Part shown: positions 6,992-13,569 of the stretch, in pieces
Position numbering within the stretch: the stretch's first letter is position 1
Layout: every line of letters begins with the position of its first letter
DNA from: Methanocalculus sp. MSAO_Arc2
Lineage (GTDB): Archaea > Halobacteriota > Methanomicrobia > Methanomicrobiales > Methanocorpusculaceae
DNA: 19,852 bases
NCBI GenBank assembly: GCA_003838065.1
Contig: QZAC01000050.1
Coordinates: 1-19,852 of the forward strand
Reading direction: 5' to 3'
Position numbers and translations under genes: made by a program
Notes under the pieces: generated by a model
Told to the model about the DNA's origin: nothing
What the model saw: only the letters and a program-made list of their open reading frames with translations
Database searches by the model: none

Positions 6992-7558
6992 TCATGGTGA
7001 ATCATCTTCTTCTGCGATCTCCTGAAGTGTCCTCCCGGTTCTGACCGAATCAACATAGTGATCTGAGAGTTCGTCGGAACGATTTGCATACTCATCATTC
7101 ATCTTTATACACAGCCAGCGGCCAGCTGATTCCCTGCCCGTACGGATGAGTGCCCATCCGCCTTTCATCCTGGTGCCGGAAAAAAAGAGTTCCAGTTTCC
7201 CTTCGGAAAGGGATGTTTCCATATCTGCCCCATCCTTTTCTTCTCTAAGATTATGGTACGTACCCGCATCCCAGATAAGCACAGTACCAGAACCGTACTC
7301 ACCTTCCGGGATTACACCCTCAAAATCTGCATACGCAGGATCGTGGTCCTCGGTGGGCATCGCAAGTCGCTTCACCTTCGGGTTTGATGATGGGCCCTTT
7401 GGAAGCACCCAGGACTTGAGCACCCCGCCGATCTCAAGGCGAAGATCAAAATGGAGGTTCCGTGCATCATGTTTCTGGACGACAAATCGTGGATTGACAG
7501 TCATATGGACATCACTCTCTCTATCTTTGAAAGCAGGTGGGCAGGCATACGGGTTCAC
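6992..7558 (-). CDS. Stand-alone LigD-type 3'-phosphoesterase
   Basis: A 188-residue member of the 3'-phosphoesterase family found as the N-terminal module of bacterial ligase D, where it heals 3' ends by removing 3' phosphates and ribonucleosides before joining. Using the GTG start, the catalytic set is complete and spaced exactly as I recall for the Pseudomonas LigD module: His30, His36, Asp38 and Arg40 in QKHDARNLHFDLRLE, Arg64, His72 and Tyr76 in EDHDPAYADFEG, followed by IPEGEYGSGTVLIWDAGTY. No ligase or polymerase module is fused or adjacent, as in other archaeal stand-alone versions. The GTG at 7558 overlaps the stop of the universal stress gene (GTGA), implying translational coupling; an internal ATG at 7504 would still keep all catalytic residues. 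The C-terminal 30 residues are acidic. Expected role: cytoplasmic repair of damaged 3' ends, possibly under stress. Confidence 0.9.
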   Translation of the reverse strand: MNPYACPPAFKDRESDVHMTVNPRFVVQKHDARNLHFDLRLEIGGVLKSWVLPKGPSSNPKVKRLAMPTEDHDPAYADFEGVIPEGEYGSGTVLIWDAGTYHNLREEKDGADMETSLSEGKLELFFSGTRMKGGWALIRTGRESAGRWLCIKMNDEYANRSDELSDHYVDSVRTGRTLQEIAEEDDSP

Positions 7559-8010
7559 CGGACAACAAACGTTGATATGGGTGCATGCTGCACAACAAAG
7601 GAGCTGACACTTCCAAGCAGAAGCCGCGATATGCTGCCATGGCCGCGTGATCCGATCACAACAACATCTGCATTCAGATCTGTTGCAGCCTTCACGATGT
7701 GCTGTCGTGGATCCCCGCGCCGGGTGTGCAGGTGAAACTCAATCCCGGAACTCTCCATTATTTCCTGAAGTTTCCTTTCAACATATTCCCATTCGCGCTT
7801 CTCAATTGTTCGTTCCAGTTCAGGTTCCGGGTCAAGGCCCCCGGTGGCAGCGTGCGGGGGGATTGCCTCGGGGATACGGATTGTCGAGCCTGGCGTGTAT
7901 ACATAGAGTGCATGGTATTCGTAACCCGATCCAAAAAATTCGATTGCCCGACGGACAGCTACTTCTGAATTACCGGACCCATCATACGCCATCAGAATTC
8001 GTCGTGTCAT
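7555..8010 (-). CDS. Universal stress protein (UspA family)
   Basis: A 151-residue single-domain UspA protein. The N-terminus ILMAYDGSGNSEVAVRRAIEF gives the first strand with the Asp that contacts adenine in ATP-binding members. The C-terminus carries GSRGHGSISRLLLGS, matching the G-2x-G-9x-G-S/T nucleotide-binding signature, followed by the last strand VVQHAPISTFVVR. It is therefore likely an ATP-binding Usp. Family members help cells survive starvation, oxidative or DNA stress, but the direct biochemical role is often unknown. The start is the ATG at 8010 because an excellent Shine-Dalgarno sequence (GGAGGGTGAT on the minus strand, 8015-8024) lies four bases before it; an in-frame GTG at 8019 lies inside that Shine-Dalgarno sequence. 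Its stop overlaps the 3'-phosphoesterase start by four bases, so the two form an operon, suggesting a stress-linked DNA or RNA end-repair role. Confidence 0.93.
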   Translation of the reverse strand: MTRRILMAYDGSGNSEVAVRRAIEFFGSGYEYHALYVYTPGSTIRIPEAIPPHAATGGLDPEPELERTIEKREWEYVERKLQEIMESSGIEFHLHTRRGDPRQHIVKAATDLNADVVVIGSRGHGSISRLLLGSVSSFVVQHAPISTFVVR

Positions 8011-8014
8011 AGGT

Positions 8015-8024
8015 ATCACCCTCC
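8015..8024 (-). promoter_or_regulatory. Strong Shine-Dalgarno sequence setting the Usp start
   Basis: On the minus strand the sequence GGAGGGTGAT is nearly the full complement of the archaeal 16S 3' end and sits four bases before ATG 8010. It is the clearest ribosome-binding site in the window and rules in favour of 8010 over GTG 8019. Confidence 0.8.
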
Positions 8025-8081
8025 ATTGCAGACACTATCATAAAAAGATAATCCACTATCCCAATGTCCCGGTGCAAAGTA

Positions 8082-8113
8082 TGGATTAATCATAACTATC
8101 ATGTGGATTAATC
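8082..8113. repeat. Two identical 10-bp direct repeats in a divergent intergenic region
   Basis: TGGATTAATC occurs at 8082-8091 and 8104-8113. The start-to-start distance of 22 bases is close to two helical turns, so a dimeric regulator could bind both on one face. The region lies between the divergent Usp and QueG-like genes. A related GATAATCCA occurs at 8048-8056 in the opposite orientation. Confidence 0.5.
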
Positions 8114-8209
8114 GACTCCTCTTTACTGGCATCACTCCTCGCAAACCATATCCTTCTTCACCTCCGGGCTCCATGCTACCAATCGATGACGATACAGCGT
8201 GACGAAAAG

Positions 8210-8896
8210 ATGTCAAACGCCCGTTGGATCCTTGAATCCGCATGCAAACAAGCGATCACGCTCGGAGCAGACGTGGCAGGATATATTTCTGCAGAGACAC
8301 TTATCGGCTGCCCCTCTGCGGTTGCTGACGGCGATTTGGGGTTGAACACTGAACAGGGGTCCTACATCATCCTGGGCCTCTATCACCCCTCTGATAGACC
8401 TGAGCTGGACCAGTGGGAGCCGGGACGCGGCACACCCGGCAACACCATCCTTGGCGATATTGGAAGAGAGCTTTCCCGGTGGCTTGATGAAGAATACGGA
8501 ATTTCAGCCAGGACCATACCATACCAGCTCTACGAGGGTGGAATCTACCTCAAGGATGCCGCATGCATGGCAGGGATCGGAACGATGGGAAGAAACAACC
8601 TTGTCATCGTACCTGGATTTGGGCCGAGAATCCGTTTTCGGGCAGTCTGGATAGACCTTAAAACCACAGACCATGGTGTAGTCCAGGCGAGACGCCATGT
8701 GGACTGTCAGGAATGTAGAGAGTACTGCATCCAGGCCTGTCCAATGGATGCCTTCAGCACCGGCACATACAGCCGAAACCGATGCATGGAGCGGATGAAC
8801 GCAGACAAGCAATCAGGAACAGATGCAATCGATCACTGCCGTATCTGCGAACTGGTATGCCCTGCTTCAGATGAACTCCGGAATTCAGAAGAATAG
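8210..8896 (+). CDS. Short QueG-like double [4Fe-4S] oxidoreductase
   Basis: A 228-residue iron-sulfur protein related to the epoxyqueuosine reductase QueG but shorter (bacterial QueG is about 350-380 residues and has C-terminal HEAT repeats). The N-terminal part, with GADVAGYISAE, YEGGIYLKDAACMAGIGTMGRNNLVI and FGPRIRFRAVWID, corresponds to the cobalamin-binding region of that family. Two ferredoxin-type clusters follow: CQECREYCIQACPMDAF, and an isolated Cys (NRCMERM) with CRICELVCPASDE, giving eight ligands. Methanogens make archaeosine rather than queuosine, so the physiological substrate is probably different; reductive corrinoid activation or another reduction is conceivable but not shown. 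The start at 8210 is preferred because GTGA lies seven bases upstream; the in-frame ATG 8186 would add eight residues. A run of eight T follows the gene. It is convergent with the peroxiredoxin gene. Confidence 0.82.
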   Translation: MSNARWILESACKQAITLGADVAGYISAETLIGCPSAVADGDLGLNTEQGSYIILGLYHPSDRPELDQWEPGRGTPGNTILGDIGRELSRWLDEEYGISARTIPYQLYEGGIYLKDAACMAGIGTMGRNNLVIVPGFGPRIRFRAVWIDLKTTDHGVVQARRHVDCQECREYCIQACPMDAFSTGTYSRNRCMERMNADKQSGTDAIDHCRICELVCPASDELRNSEE

Positions 8897-8957
8897 ATCA
8901 ACAACTTTGAAATGTATCTGGAATGAGCGCAGAGCCGGGGGAAGAGAGAGCCGGATC

Positions 8958-8965
8958 TTTTTTTT
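8958..8965 (+). terminator. Poly-T terminator after the QueG-like gene
   Basis: A run of eight T about 60 bases after the stop codon fits the intrinsic U-tract termination of euryarchaeal RNA polymerase. It lies in the 129-base convergent gap before the peroxiredoxin gene. Confidence 0.5.
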
Positions 8966-9025
8966 AAAAGAATGGAACGCTTCAGAAAACTGGTGAGGCG
9001 GGGGCCTTATAAAAAATGCAACCGC

Positions 9026-9514
9026 CTATCGGGGGCCACCCTCTGCTTTGAGCTCCCGCAACCTGTTTAACACATCTTCAACATGCCCTTTGACCTTCAC
9101 CTTCCGCCAGATATGAGCAATCTTTCCATCCGGATCGATGATGAATGTGCTCCGCTCAACCCCCATGTACTCTTTCCCGTACATCTTCTTTGAAACCCAG
9201 ACACCATAAGATTCGATAACCCTGTGCTCTGGATCAGATAAGAGCCGCACCGAAAGCTCCTGCTTCTCGGAAAAACGCTTATGGCTTGTGGTCGAGTCCG
9301 GACTGATGCCATAGACCGGGATGTTTTCGCGTTCAAAAGACTCCAGCTCATCTGAGAAGGAACGTGCCTCAAGTGTACAGGCGGAGGAGTTGTCACGTGG
9401 GTAAAAATAGACAACCACATACTCACCACTGTGTTCTGAGAGGCAGGCCATCTCTTCATCTGCATCAGGGAGGCAGAACTCAGGTGCAGCCATCCCGATT
9501 TCAAGGTTTGTCAT
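9026..9514 (-). CDS. Peroxiredoxin, Bcp/PrxQ family, apparently lacking the usual resolving Cys
   Basis: A 162-residue thiol peroxidase that reduces hydrogen peroxide and organic hydroperoxides in the cytoplasm. The thioredoxin-like fold is clear: APEFCLPDADEE at the N-terminus, then the active-site segment YFYPRDNSSACTLEA with peroxidatic Cys46, ARSFSDELESF, and later VSKKMYGKEYMGVERSTFIIDPDGKI, with the conserved Arg contacting the active site. In E. coli Bcp the resolving cysteine is five residues after the peroxidatic one (CxxxxC); here that position, 51, is Arg. Other cysteines (14 and 24) are N-terminal, so the enzyme may be 1-Cys or use an unusual partner. The ATG at 9514 is supported by a TATA element centred about 26 bases upstream, which predicts a leaderless message. 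It is convergent with the QueG-like gene and divergent from pth2. Confidence 0.93.
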   Translation of the reverse strand: MTNLEIGMAAPEFCLPDADEEMACLSEHSGEYVVVYFYPRDNSSACTLEARSFSDELESFERENIPVYGISPDSTTSHKRFSEKQELSVRLLSDPEHRVIESYGVWVSKKMYGKEYMGVERSTFIIDPDGKIAHIWRKVKVKGHVEDVLNRLRELKAEGGPR

Positions 9515-9536
9515 ACAAAATCTCTCACAAACGACA

Positions 9537-9544
9537 ATATAAGA
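9537..9544 (-). promoter_or_regulatory. TATA box for the peroxiredoxin gene (leaderless)
   Basis: On the minus strand the element CTTATATT is centred about 26 bases before ATG 9514, the normal distance from an archaeal TATA box to the transcription start. The message would therefore begin at the start codon, and no Shine-Dalgarno sequence is present. Confidence 0.6.
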
Positions 9545-9607
9545 ATATCGGCTGGTACCAATCCCGGGACATGTATTTCATCTATTCCGCACTATAGATA
9601 AAGCACA

Positions 9608-9970
9608 ATGACCCCGCCCCCTGAGTTTGCATGGAAACAGTGCCTGATTGTACGGGACGACCTGAAGATGAGCTGCGGAAAGAAGTGCGCCCAGATTGCC
9701 CATGCCGCTGTCGGTGCATACGAAAAGGCAGGATCAATCGCCAGACGCTCCTGGTTTGATGAAGGTCAGAAAAAAGTTGCACTGAAAGTACATGGTGAGC
9801 GAACACTCTATGAACTCAAAACCATTGCCGAGGCACAGGGAATCCCTGCTTGTATCATCAGGGATGCCGGCCTTACCGAGATACCGCCGGGAACGGTAAC
9901 TGCACTTGGCCTTGGCCCGGCAAAATCAGAGCTCCTCGATCGCATCACAGCAGACCTTAAACTCCTATGA
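9608..9970 (+). CDS. pth2: Peptidyl-tRNA hydrolase, archaeal/eukaryal type (Pth2)
   Basis: A 120-residue enzyme that releases tRNA from prematurely dropped peptidyl-tRNA in the cytoplasm. The Pth2 pattern is complete: KQCLIVRDDLKMSCGKKCAQIAHAAVGAY (10-38), including the catalytic-region Lys25 and His32, KKVALKVHGERTLYELKTIAEAQGIPACIIRDAGLTEIPPGTVTALGLGP, and the terminal segment with LDRITADLKLL. Length matches the family (about 115-125). This is unrelated to the bacterial Pth fold, supporting an archaeal host. The ATG at 9608 is eight residues before the conserved core. The stop overlaps the truD start by four bases (ATGA), so the two tRNA-related genes are translationally coupled. The sequence between it and the divergent peroxiredoxin gene (93 bases) is A/T-rich and probably holds both promoters. 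Confidence 0.96.
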   Translation: MTPPPEFAWKQCLIVRDDLKMSCGKKCAQIAHAAVGAYEKAGSIARRSWFDEGQKKVALKVHGERTLYELKTIAEAQGIPACIIRDAGLTEIPPGTVTALGLGPAKSELLDRITADLKLL

Positions 9971-11232
9971 TGAAGAGCACATACCCCCTGGAACATACAC
10001 TCGAGATGCGCTACTATGGCGATTCTCACCCTGGTATTGGCGGAAGACTCAGGAGTATTCCAGAAGATTTCATTGTCGAGGAGATACCAGGCACGTTCAC
10101 CGGAAGCGGCCCGTACCTGATATGCAAGCTGACACGCCGCTTATGGGAGCATCAGCATGCAGTCCAGGAGATCGCAAAGCGGCTTGGGATCAGCAGAAAA
10201 AGGATTCAGTGGGCCGGCACAAAAGACCGCAATGCTGTAGCGACGCACTATATCTCACTCTATAACGTTTCACCTGAAGATATCAAGAAGATCTCCATGA
10301 AGGACTGTTCAATCGAGCCGGCCGGATACCACCAGTTCGCCCTTTCACTCGGGGATCTGCTGGGAAACAGGTTTAGAATCAGGATCCGTGATTGTGAGCA
10401 GGATAATCTTGTATATGTTCCTGCAATCAACGATACTATCGAATCCGGGATACCAAACTACTACGGACTCCAGCGTTTCGGGGCAGCAAAACCGATCACT
10501 CATCTTGTAGGACTCCATATCCTCAGGAAAGAGTACCGGGAAGCGGTTATGACCTACATTGGTGTTGCATTTCCACAGGAAGCAGAAGAGGTGCAATCCG
10601 CCCGAGCTGCATTCAAAGAGACAGGTAATGCGCGGGAGGCACTCCATGCCCTGCCGGTAAGACTCGGGTTCGAACGAGCGATGCTTGATTACCTGGTAAA
10701 AAACGAAGAGGATTATTCAGGAGCGCTTAAAGCCCTCCCACCAAAACTCCTGAGCATGTTCGTCTCTGGTTGGCAATCATATCTCTTCAATGCAGCCCTT
10801 TCAGAGCGATTCGACCGCGGGCTCTTTCTTCATGAGCCAGAGCCAGGCGACACCATCATCTTTGCAAACGGCAGGACCGACCGCGCAACAGAGAGAAACC
10901 TTGGAACAGCACAGCAGCATATCAGGCGGGGCCGTGCTATGATCGCCGCATGCCTGCCGGGAGCCCGGGCGATGCCACATCCGGGTCCAATGGAACGTTC
11001 TATGATCCAGATACAGGAAAAGGCAGGAATTGGAGCTGATGCATACCAGACTGCTTCACAGTACGTCAAGACAGCATTTGAGGGAGCAGTCCGACCGATC
11101 GTCATGAAAACAGAGATTCAATCAACCATCGAAGAATCATCTGTTCTCCTTCGGTTTACGCTCCCTCCAGGTCAGTATGCAACCTCAGTCTGCCGCGAGT
11201 TCATGAAAGGAGACCCGATTCATCTGATCTGA
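9967..11232 (+). CDS. truD: tRNA pseudouridine synthase D (TruD)
   Basis: A 421-residue pseudouridine synthase that isomerises uridine 13 in tRNA (family knowledge; archaeal and yeast Pus7 relatives may act at other sites). Seen: the N-terminal segment GGRLRSIPEDFIVEEIP, the catalytic motif AGTKDRNAVATHYISL with nucleophilic Asp87, the ACAD-like NYYGLQRFG (164-172), the inserted TRUD domain from about residue 180 to 330, and the C-terminal LRFTLPPGQYATSVCREFMKGDP. Length is typical of archaeal members. The start codon is the ATG overlapping the pth2 stop (ATGATGAAG); a second ATG follows directly. Co-transcription with pth2 joins two tRNA maintenance activities. A 140-base convergent gap separates its end from sppA; I see only a short T5 (11238-11242) there. 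Confidence 0.96.
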   Translation: MMKSTYPLEHTLEMRYYGDSHPGIGGRLRSIPEDFIVEEIPGTFTGSGPYLICKLTRRLWEHQHAVQEIAKRLGISRKRIQWAGTKDRNAVATHYISLYNVSPEDIKKISMKDCSIEPAGYHQFALSLGDLLGNRFRIRIRDCEQDNLVYVPAINDTIESGIPNYYGLQRFGAAKPITHLVGLHILRKEYREAVMTYIGVAFPQEAEEVQSARAAFKETGNAREALHALPVRLGFERAMLDYLVKNEEDYSGALKALPPKLLSMFVSGWQSYLFNAALSERFDRGLFLHEPEPGDTIIFANGRTDRATERNLGTAQQHIRRGRAMIAACLPGARAMPHPGPMERSMIQIQEKAGIGADAYQTASQYVKTAFEGAVRPIVMKTEIQSTIEESSVLLRFTLPPGQYATSVCREFMKGDPIHLI

Positions 11233-11372
11233 TACGAATTTTTGACCAGATAACACCGGCTAATGAAAGGATCATCTCTTTGCAACAGGGAGTTGTGGGC
11301 TATTTGGGAGCTGATACCCGATTCACCTGAACTCTCTACCCCAGTAAATTGCCCTGGGCCATGGATTCCTGC

Positions 11373-12161
11373 TTAACGCGTTCGCGTGAGCAGACGCGCT
11401 CCCTCAATTGCATCCTGAAGATTGCCGATCTCATCAACGAGTCCCAGAGTGACAGCTTCTTCACCACGGATCAACTGTCCATCTGCAACCGATTCCCTGG
11501 TGATATTACGCTGGCTGCTGATGTCCTCAAACAAGCGATTAAAAGCTGCATCCACCAGCTCCTGCGCATATACCTTCTCTTCAGGAGAGATCGTGCGGTA
11601 TGGAGAAGTCATATCCTTTTTATCCCCTGATTTGACAATATCTATCTCAATGCCTTCACGATCAAGTTGTCTGCTCACATCGCGGAACACCCACATAACC
11701 CCAATTCCGCCGGTCATTGTGTCAGGACTTGAATAGATCCGGTCGGCATATGCAGCGATATAATATGCCCCGGATGCGGCAACATTACCCATCGAGACAA
11801 CGACCGGTTTCTTCTCCCGGGCATAGATAATGTCCCGGATAATCTCCTGTGACGCAGCCGGGGTGCCGCCCCCCGAATCGATTCTGAGCACGATCGCCCG
11901 CGTCAGGGGATCATCGGCTGCTCTCCTGATCTGGGCGCCTGCATACTCGCTGCCGATATATTCTTCTGTATGCACAGAACCGGTGACCATTGTGCCTTCG
12001 ATCCTGATCACTGCAACATCAGTTCCCACCAGTGGCTCTGACATGCTGATAATGCCAATCAGGGCAAATCCTGCAAGTATAAGGAACAAAAGGATGACAG
12101 CACCTTTTTTAATCAGCCTCTTCCACTTCAATTTCTGTATTTCACGTTCAATAGCGTTCAT
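11373..12161 (-). CDS. sppA: Signal peptide peptidase SppA (S49 protease)
   Basis: A 262-residue membrane-anchored serine protease that degrades cleaved signal peptides and other membrane peptides. One N-terminal membrane segment (about 20-40, AVILLFLILAGFALIGII) follows a basic cytoplasmic start, so the catalytic domain faces outward. Core motifs: VAVIRIEGTMVTG, IVLRIDSGGGTPAASQEI, the nucleophile in MGNVAASGAYYIA (Ser130), MTGGIGVMW, and the general-base lysine within VKSGDKKDMTSP (Lys177 or Lys181/182). The size corresponds to the short SppA of archaea and Gram-positive bacteria (one catalytic domain, acting as an oligomer), not the 600-residue E. coli protein. The ATG overlaps the stop of the upstream riboflavin reductase gene by four bases, so it is translationally coupled to that functionally unrelated gene. 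Confidence 0.94.
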   Translation of the reverse strand: MNAIEREIQKLKWKRLIKKGAVILLFLILAGFALIGIISMSEPLVGTDVAVIRIEGTMVTGSVHTEEYIGSEYAGAQIRRAADDPLTRAIVLRIDSGGGTPAASQEIIRDIIYAREKKPVVVSMGNVAASGAYYIAAYADRIYSSPDTMTGGIGVMWVFRDVSRQLDREGIEIDIVKSGDKKDMTSPYRTISPEEKVYAQELVDAAFNRLFEDISSQRNITRESVADGQLIRGEEAVTLGLVDEIGNLQDAIEGARLLTRTR

Positions 12162-12847
12162 GTCTGCAATGGATAGAGTACATCATACTCTGTTACAAGG
12201 TTTGTCCCACAGAGATAATGCGATCGGAGTTCGAGCCGGATCATCTCTTCCTCGGTTTCAATATGCATCCCGCCGACAAGCGAGGGTGTATCATCACCAC
12301 CAACAATAAAAGGAAGATGGATAAGCCGGATCTCGTCAACGAGCCGATGATGAAGCATATGCCAGTTCAACGTTGGCCCACCCTCGACCATCATCTTCCG
12401 CACACCATATTGCTCAGAGAGAATGGAGAGAAGAAGAGGGAGATCAACTGTATCTTCTCCACAGACAACCACATCAGCACCGGTATCCTGTATTGCGCTG
12501 ATCTGATCTGAAGATGCAATCTCTGAAACCGCAATAACGGTCTTCGCATCAGGTTTGAAGATGTTTGCCGAGAGAGGAAGATCTCCTCTGCTGTTTGGAA
12601 TAACACGGATCGGACTTTTCCCGGGGACTTTCCTGACCGTTAAGAAGGAGTTGTCGATCCTGATAGTCCGCGATCCAACCATAATGGCATCGCAGTCTGC
12701 CCGGGTTCGATGAAGGAGGAGCTCTGTCTCATGTGCCATGTATTTCATCAGGATCTTGCTTGATGCATCCTTTTTCAGTGTTAATTTCCCATCTGCCGTA
12801 ATCTCGGACATCATCAATACGTGGGGTTTTTCTGGATGCCGTTTCAT
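12158..12847 (-). CDS. Diaminohydroxy-phosphoribosylaminopyrimidine reductase (riboflavin pathway, RibD C-terminal type)
   Basis: A 229-residue NAD(P)H-dependent reductase that converts the ribosyl side chain to ribityl in 2,5-diamino-6-(ribosylamino)-pyrimidinone 5'-phosphate, an early step to riboflavin, FAD and coenzyme F420. Seen: PHVLMMSEITADGKLTL (8-24), IMVGSRTIRIDNSFLTVR (55-72), with the NADPH-site GSRT, PIRVIPNSRGDLP, and the substrate-site VEGGPTLNWHML (154-165). The N-terminal deaminase domain of bacterial RibD is absent, as in archaeal and fungal enzymes (Rib7/MJ0671 type), and the length fits that group. The start ATG at 12847 is preceded by GAGG about six bases upstream. It overlaps sppA by four bases downstream and is divergent from the CDP-alcohol phosphatidyltransferase gene with 89 bases between starts. 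Confidence 0.93.
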   Translation of the reverse strand: MKRHPEKPHVLMMSEITADGKLTLKKDASSKILMKYMAHETELLLHRTRADCDAIMVGSRTIRIDNSFLTVRKVPGKSPIRVIPNSRGDLPLSANIFKPDAKTVIAVSEIASSDQISAIQDTGADVVVCGEDTVDLPLLLSILSEQYGVRKMMVEGGPTLNWHMLHHRLVDEIRLIHLPFIVGGDDTPSLVGGMHIETEEEMIRLELRSHYLCGTNLVTEYDVLYPLQT

Positions 12848-12936
12848 AATGATCCTCTGGATTGTTATATCTCGTTCTTTACCTTAAGAATATAGGTGCA
12901 GGCGATTCTAAAATACCAATCCCTCCTGAGGCTCTC

Positions 12937-13569
12937 ATGAATATTACCGCACTTCGGCCACATTGTATACGCTATATCGAACCCGTTGCAAACCTCTGTG
13001 TACGGCTGGGTCTGTCTCCAAACCAGATAACCATTCTATCACTTGTCTTTGGAATCGGATGTGCTGTTTCCTTCTCATACCAGGAATTCCTGATTGGATC
13101 CCTGCTCCTGCTGATCTCAGCTATCCTGGATCTTGTTGACGGGAGTGTCGCGCGCAAGACCAATCATAACAGTAATTTCGGCGCGGTGCTTGACTGGATT
13201 ATCGATAAATATATCGATACACTGGCTCTGCTCGGTGTCGGGCTCTCAGGAATAGCAATCATCTCTCATATAACTCCCCTTCCACCGATTGCAGATTTTG
13301 GTGTTGTCGCACTCGCAATACTCGGATCGATGATGAACACCTTTATCAAACCGGTTGTCTATGCTGAGGTGGGATTCTCCGACCGGGTCGGCGGCAAGAT
13401 CGACGATCCGCTTGAGGGAATAGGATTCTTTGGAAGGCCCGAAACGCTCCTTGTCCTCATTCTCGGAGGAGTAACAGGATATATCTGGGTTGCCGTTCTC
13501 ATTATTGCAATCTGCACAAATCTCTCTGCGATCCAGCGGATCATCTACCTTTCAGGAAGACTTGCCTGA
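12937..13569 (+). CDS. CDP-alcohol phosphatidyltransferase, possibly archaetidylinositol-phosphate or archaetidylserine synthase
   Basis: A 210-residue integral membrane enzyme of archaeal phospholipid synthesis that replaces CMP on CDP-archaeol with a polar alcohol. The family signature is perfect: D65-LV-D68-G-SV-A-R73, then G82, D86 and D90, the four Asp binding two metal ions. The surrounding sequence contains about six hydrophobic helices. The N-terminal ITALRPHCIRYIEPVANL and LGLSPNQITI segments resemble archaeal inositol-phosphate transferases, but the acceptor cannot be fixed from motifs alone. I chose ATG 12937 because TGAGG lies five bases before it and family homology starts there; the frame is open to 12862. 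A/T-rich elements at 12885-12895 and 12906-12915 may be the promoter. The last 29 bases overlap the 3' end of archaeosortase A on the other strand. Confidence 0.9.
   Translation: MNITALRPHCIRYIEPVANLCVRLGLSPNQITILSLVFGIGCAVSFSYQEFLIGSLLLLISAILDLVDGSVARKTNHNSNFGAVLDWIIDKYIDTLALLGVGLSGIAIISHITPLPPIADFGVVALAILGSMMNTFIKPVVYAEVGFSDRVGGKIDDPLEGIGFFGRPETLLVLILGGVTGYIWVAVLIIAICTNLSAIQRIIYLSGRLA

Noticed and set aside
6820..7044. Plus-strand frame of 74 residues between the condensation-domain and 3'-phosphoesterase genes
   Set aside because: It overlaps the end of the phosphoesterase gene, has no ribosome-binding site and no recognisable features.
12862..12936. Longer start for the CDP-alcohol phosphatidyltransferase
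   Set aside because: The added 25 residues include the A/T-rich promoter region, and TGAGG sits correctly before ATG 12937.
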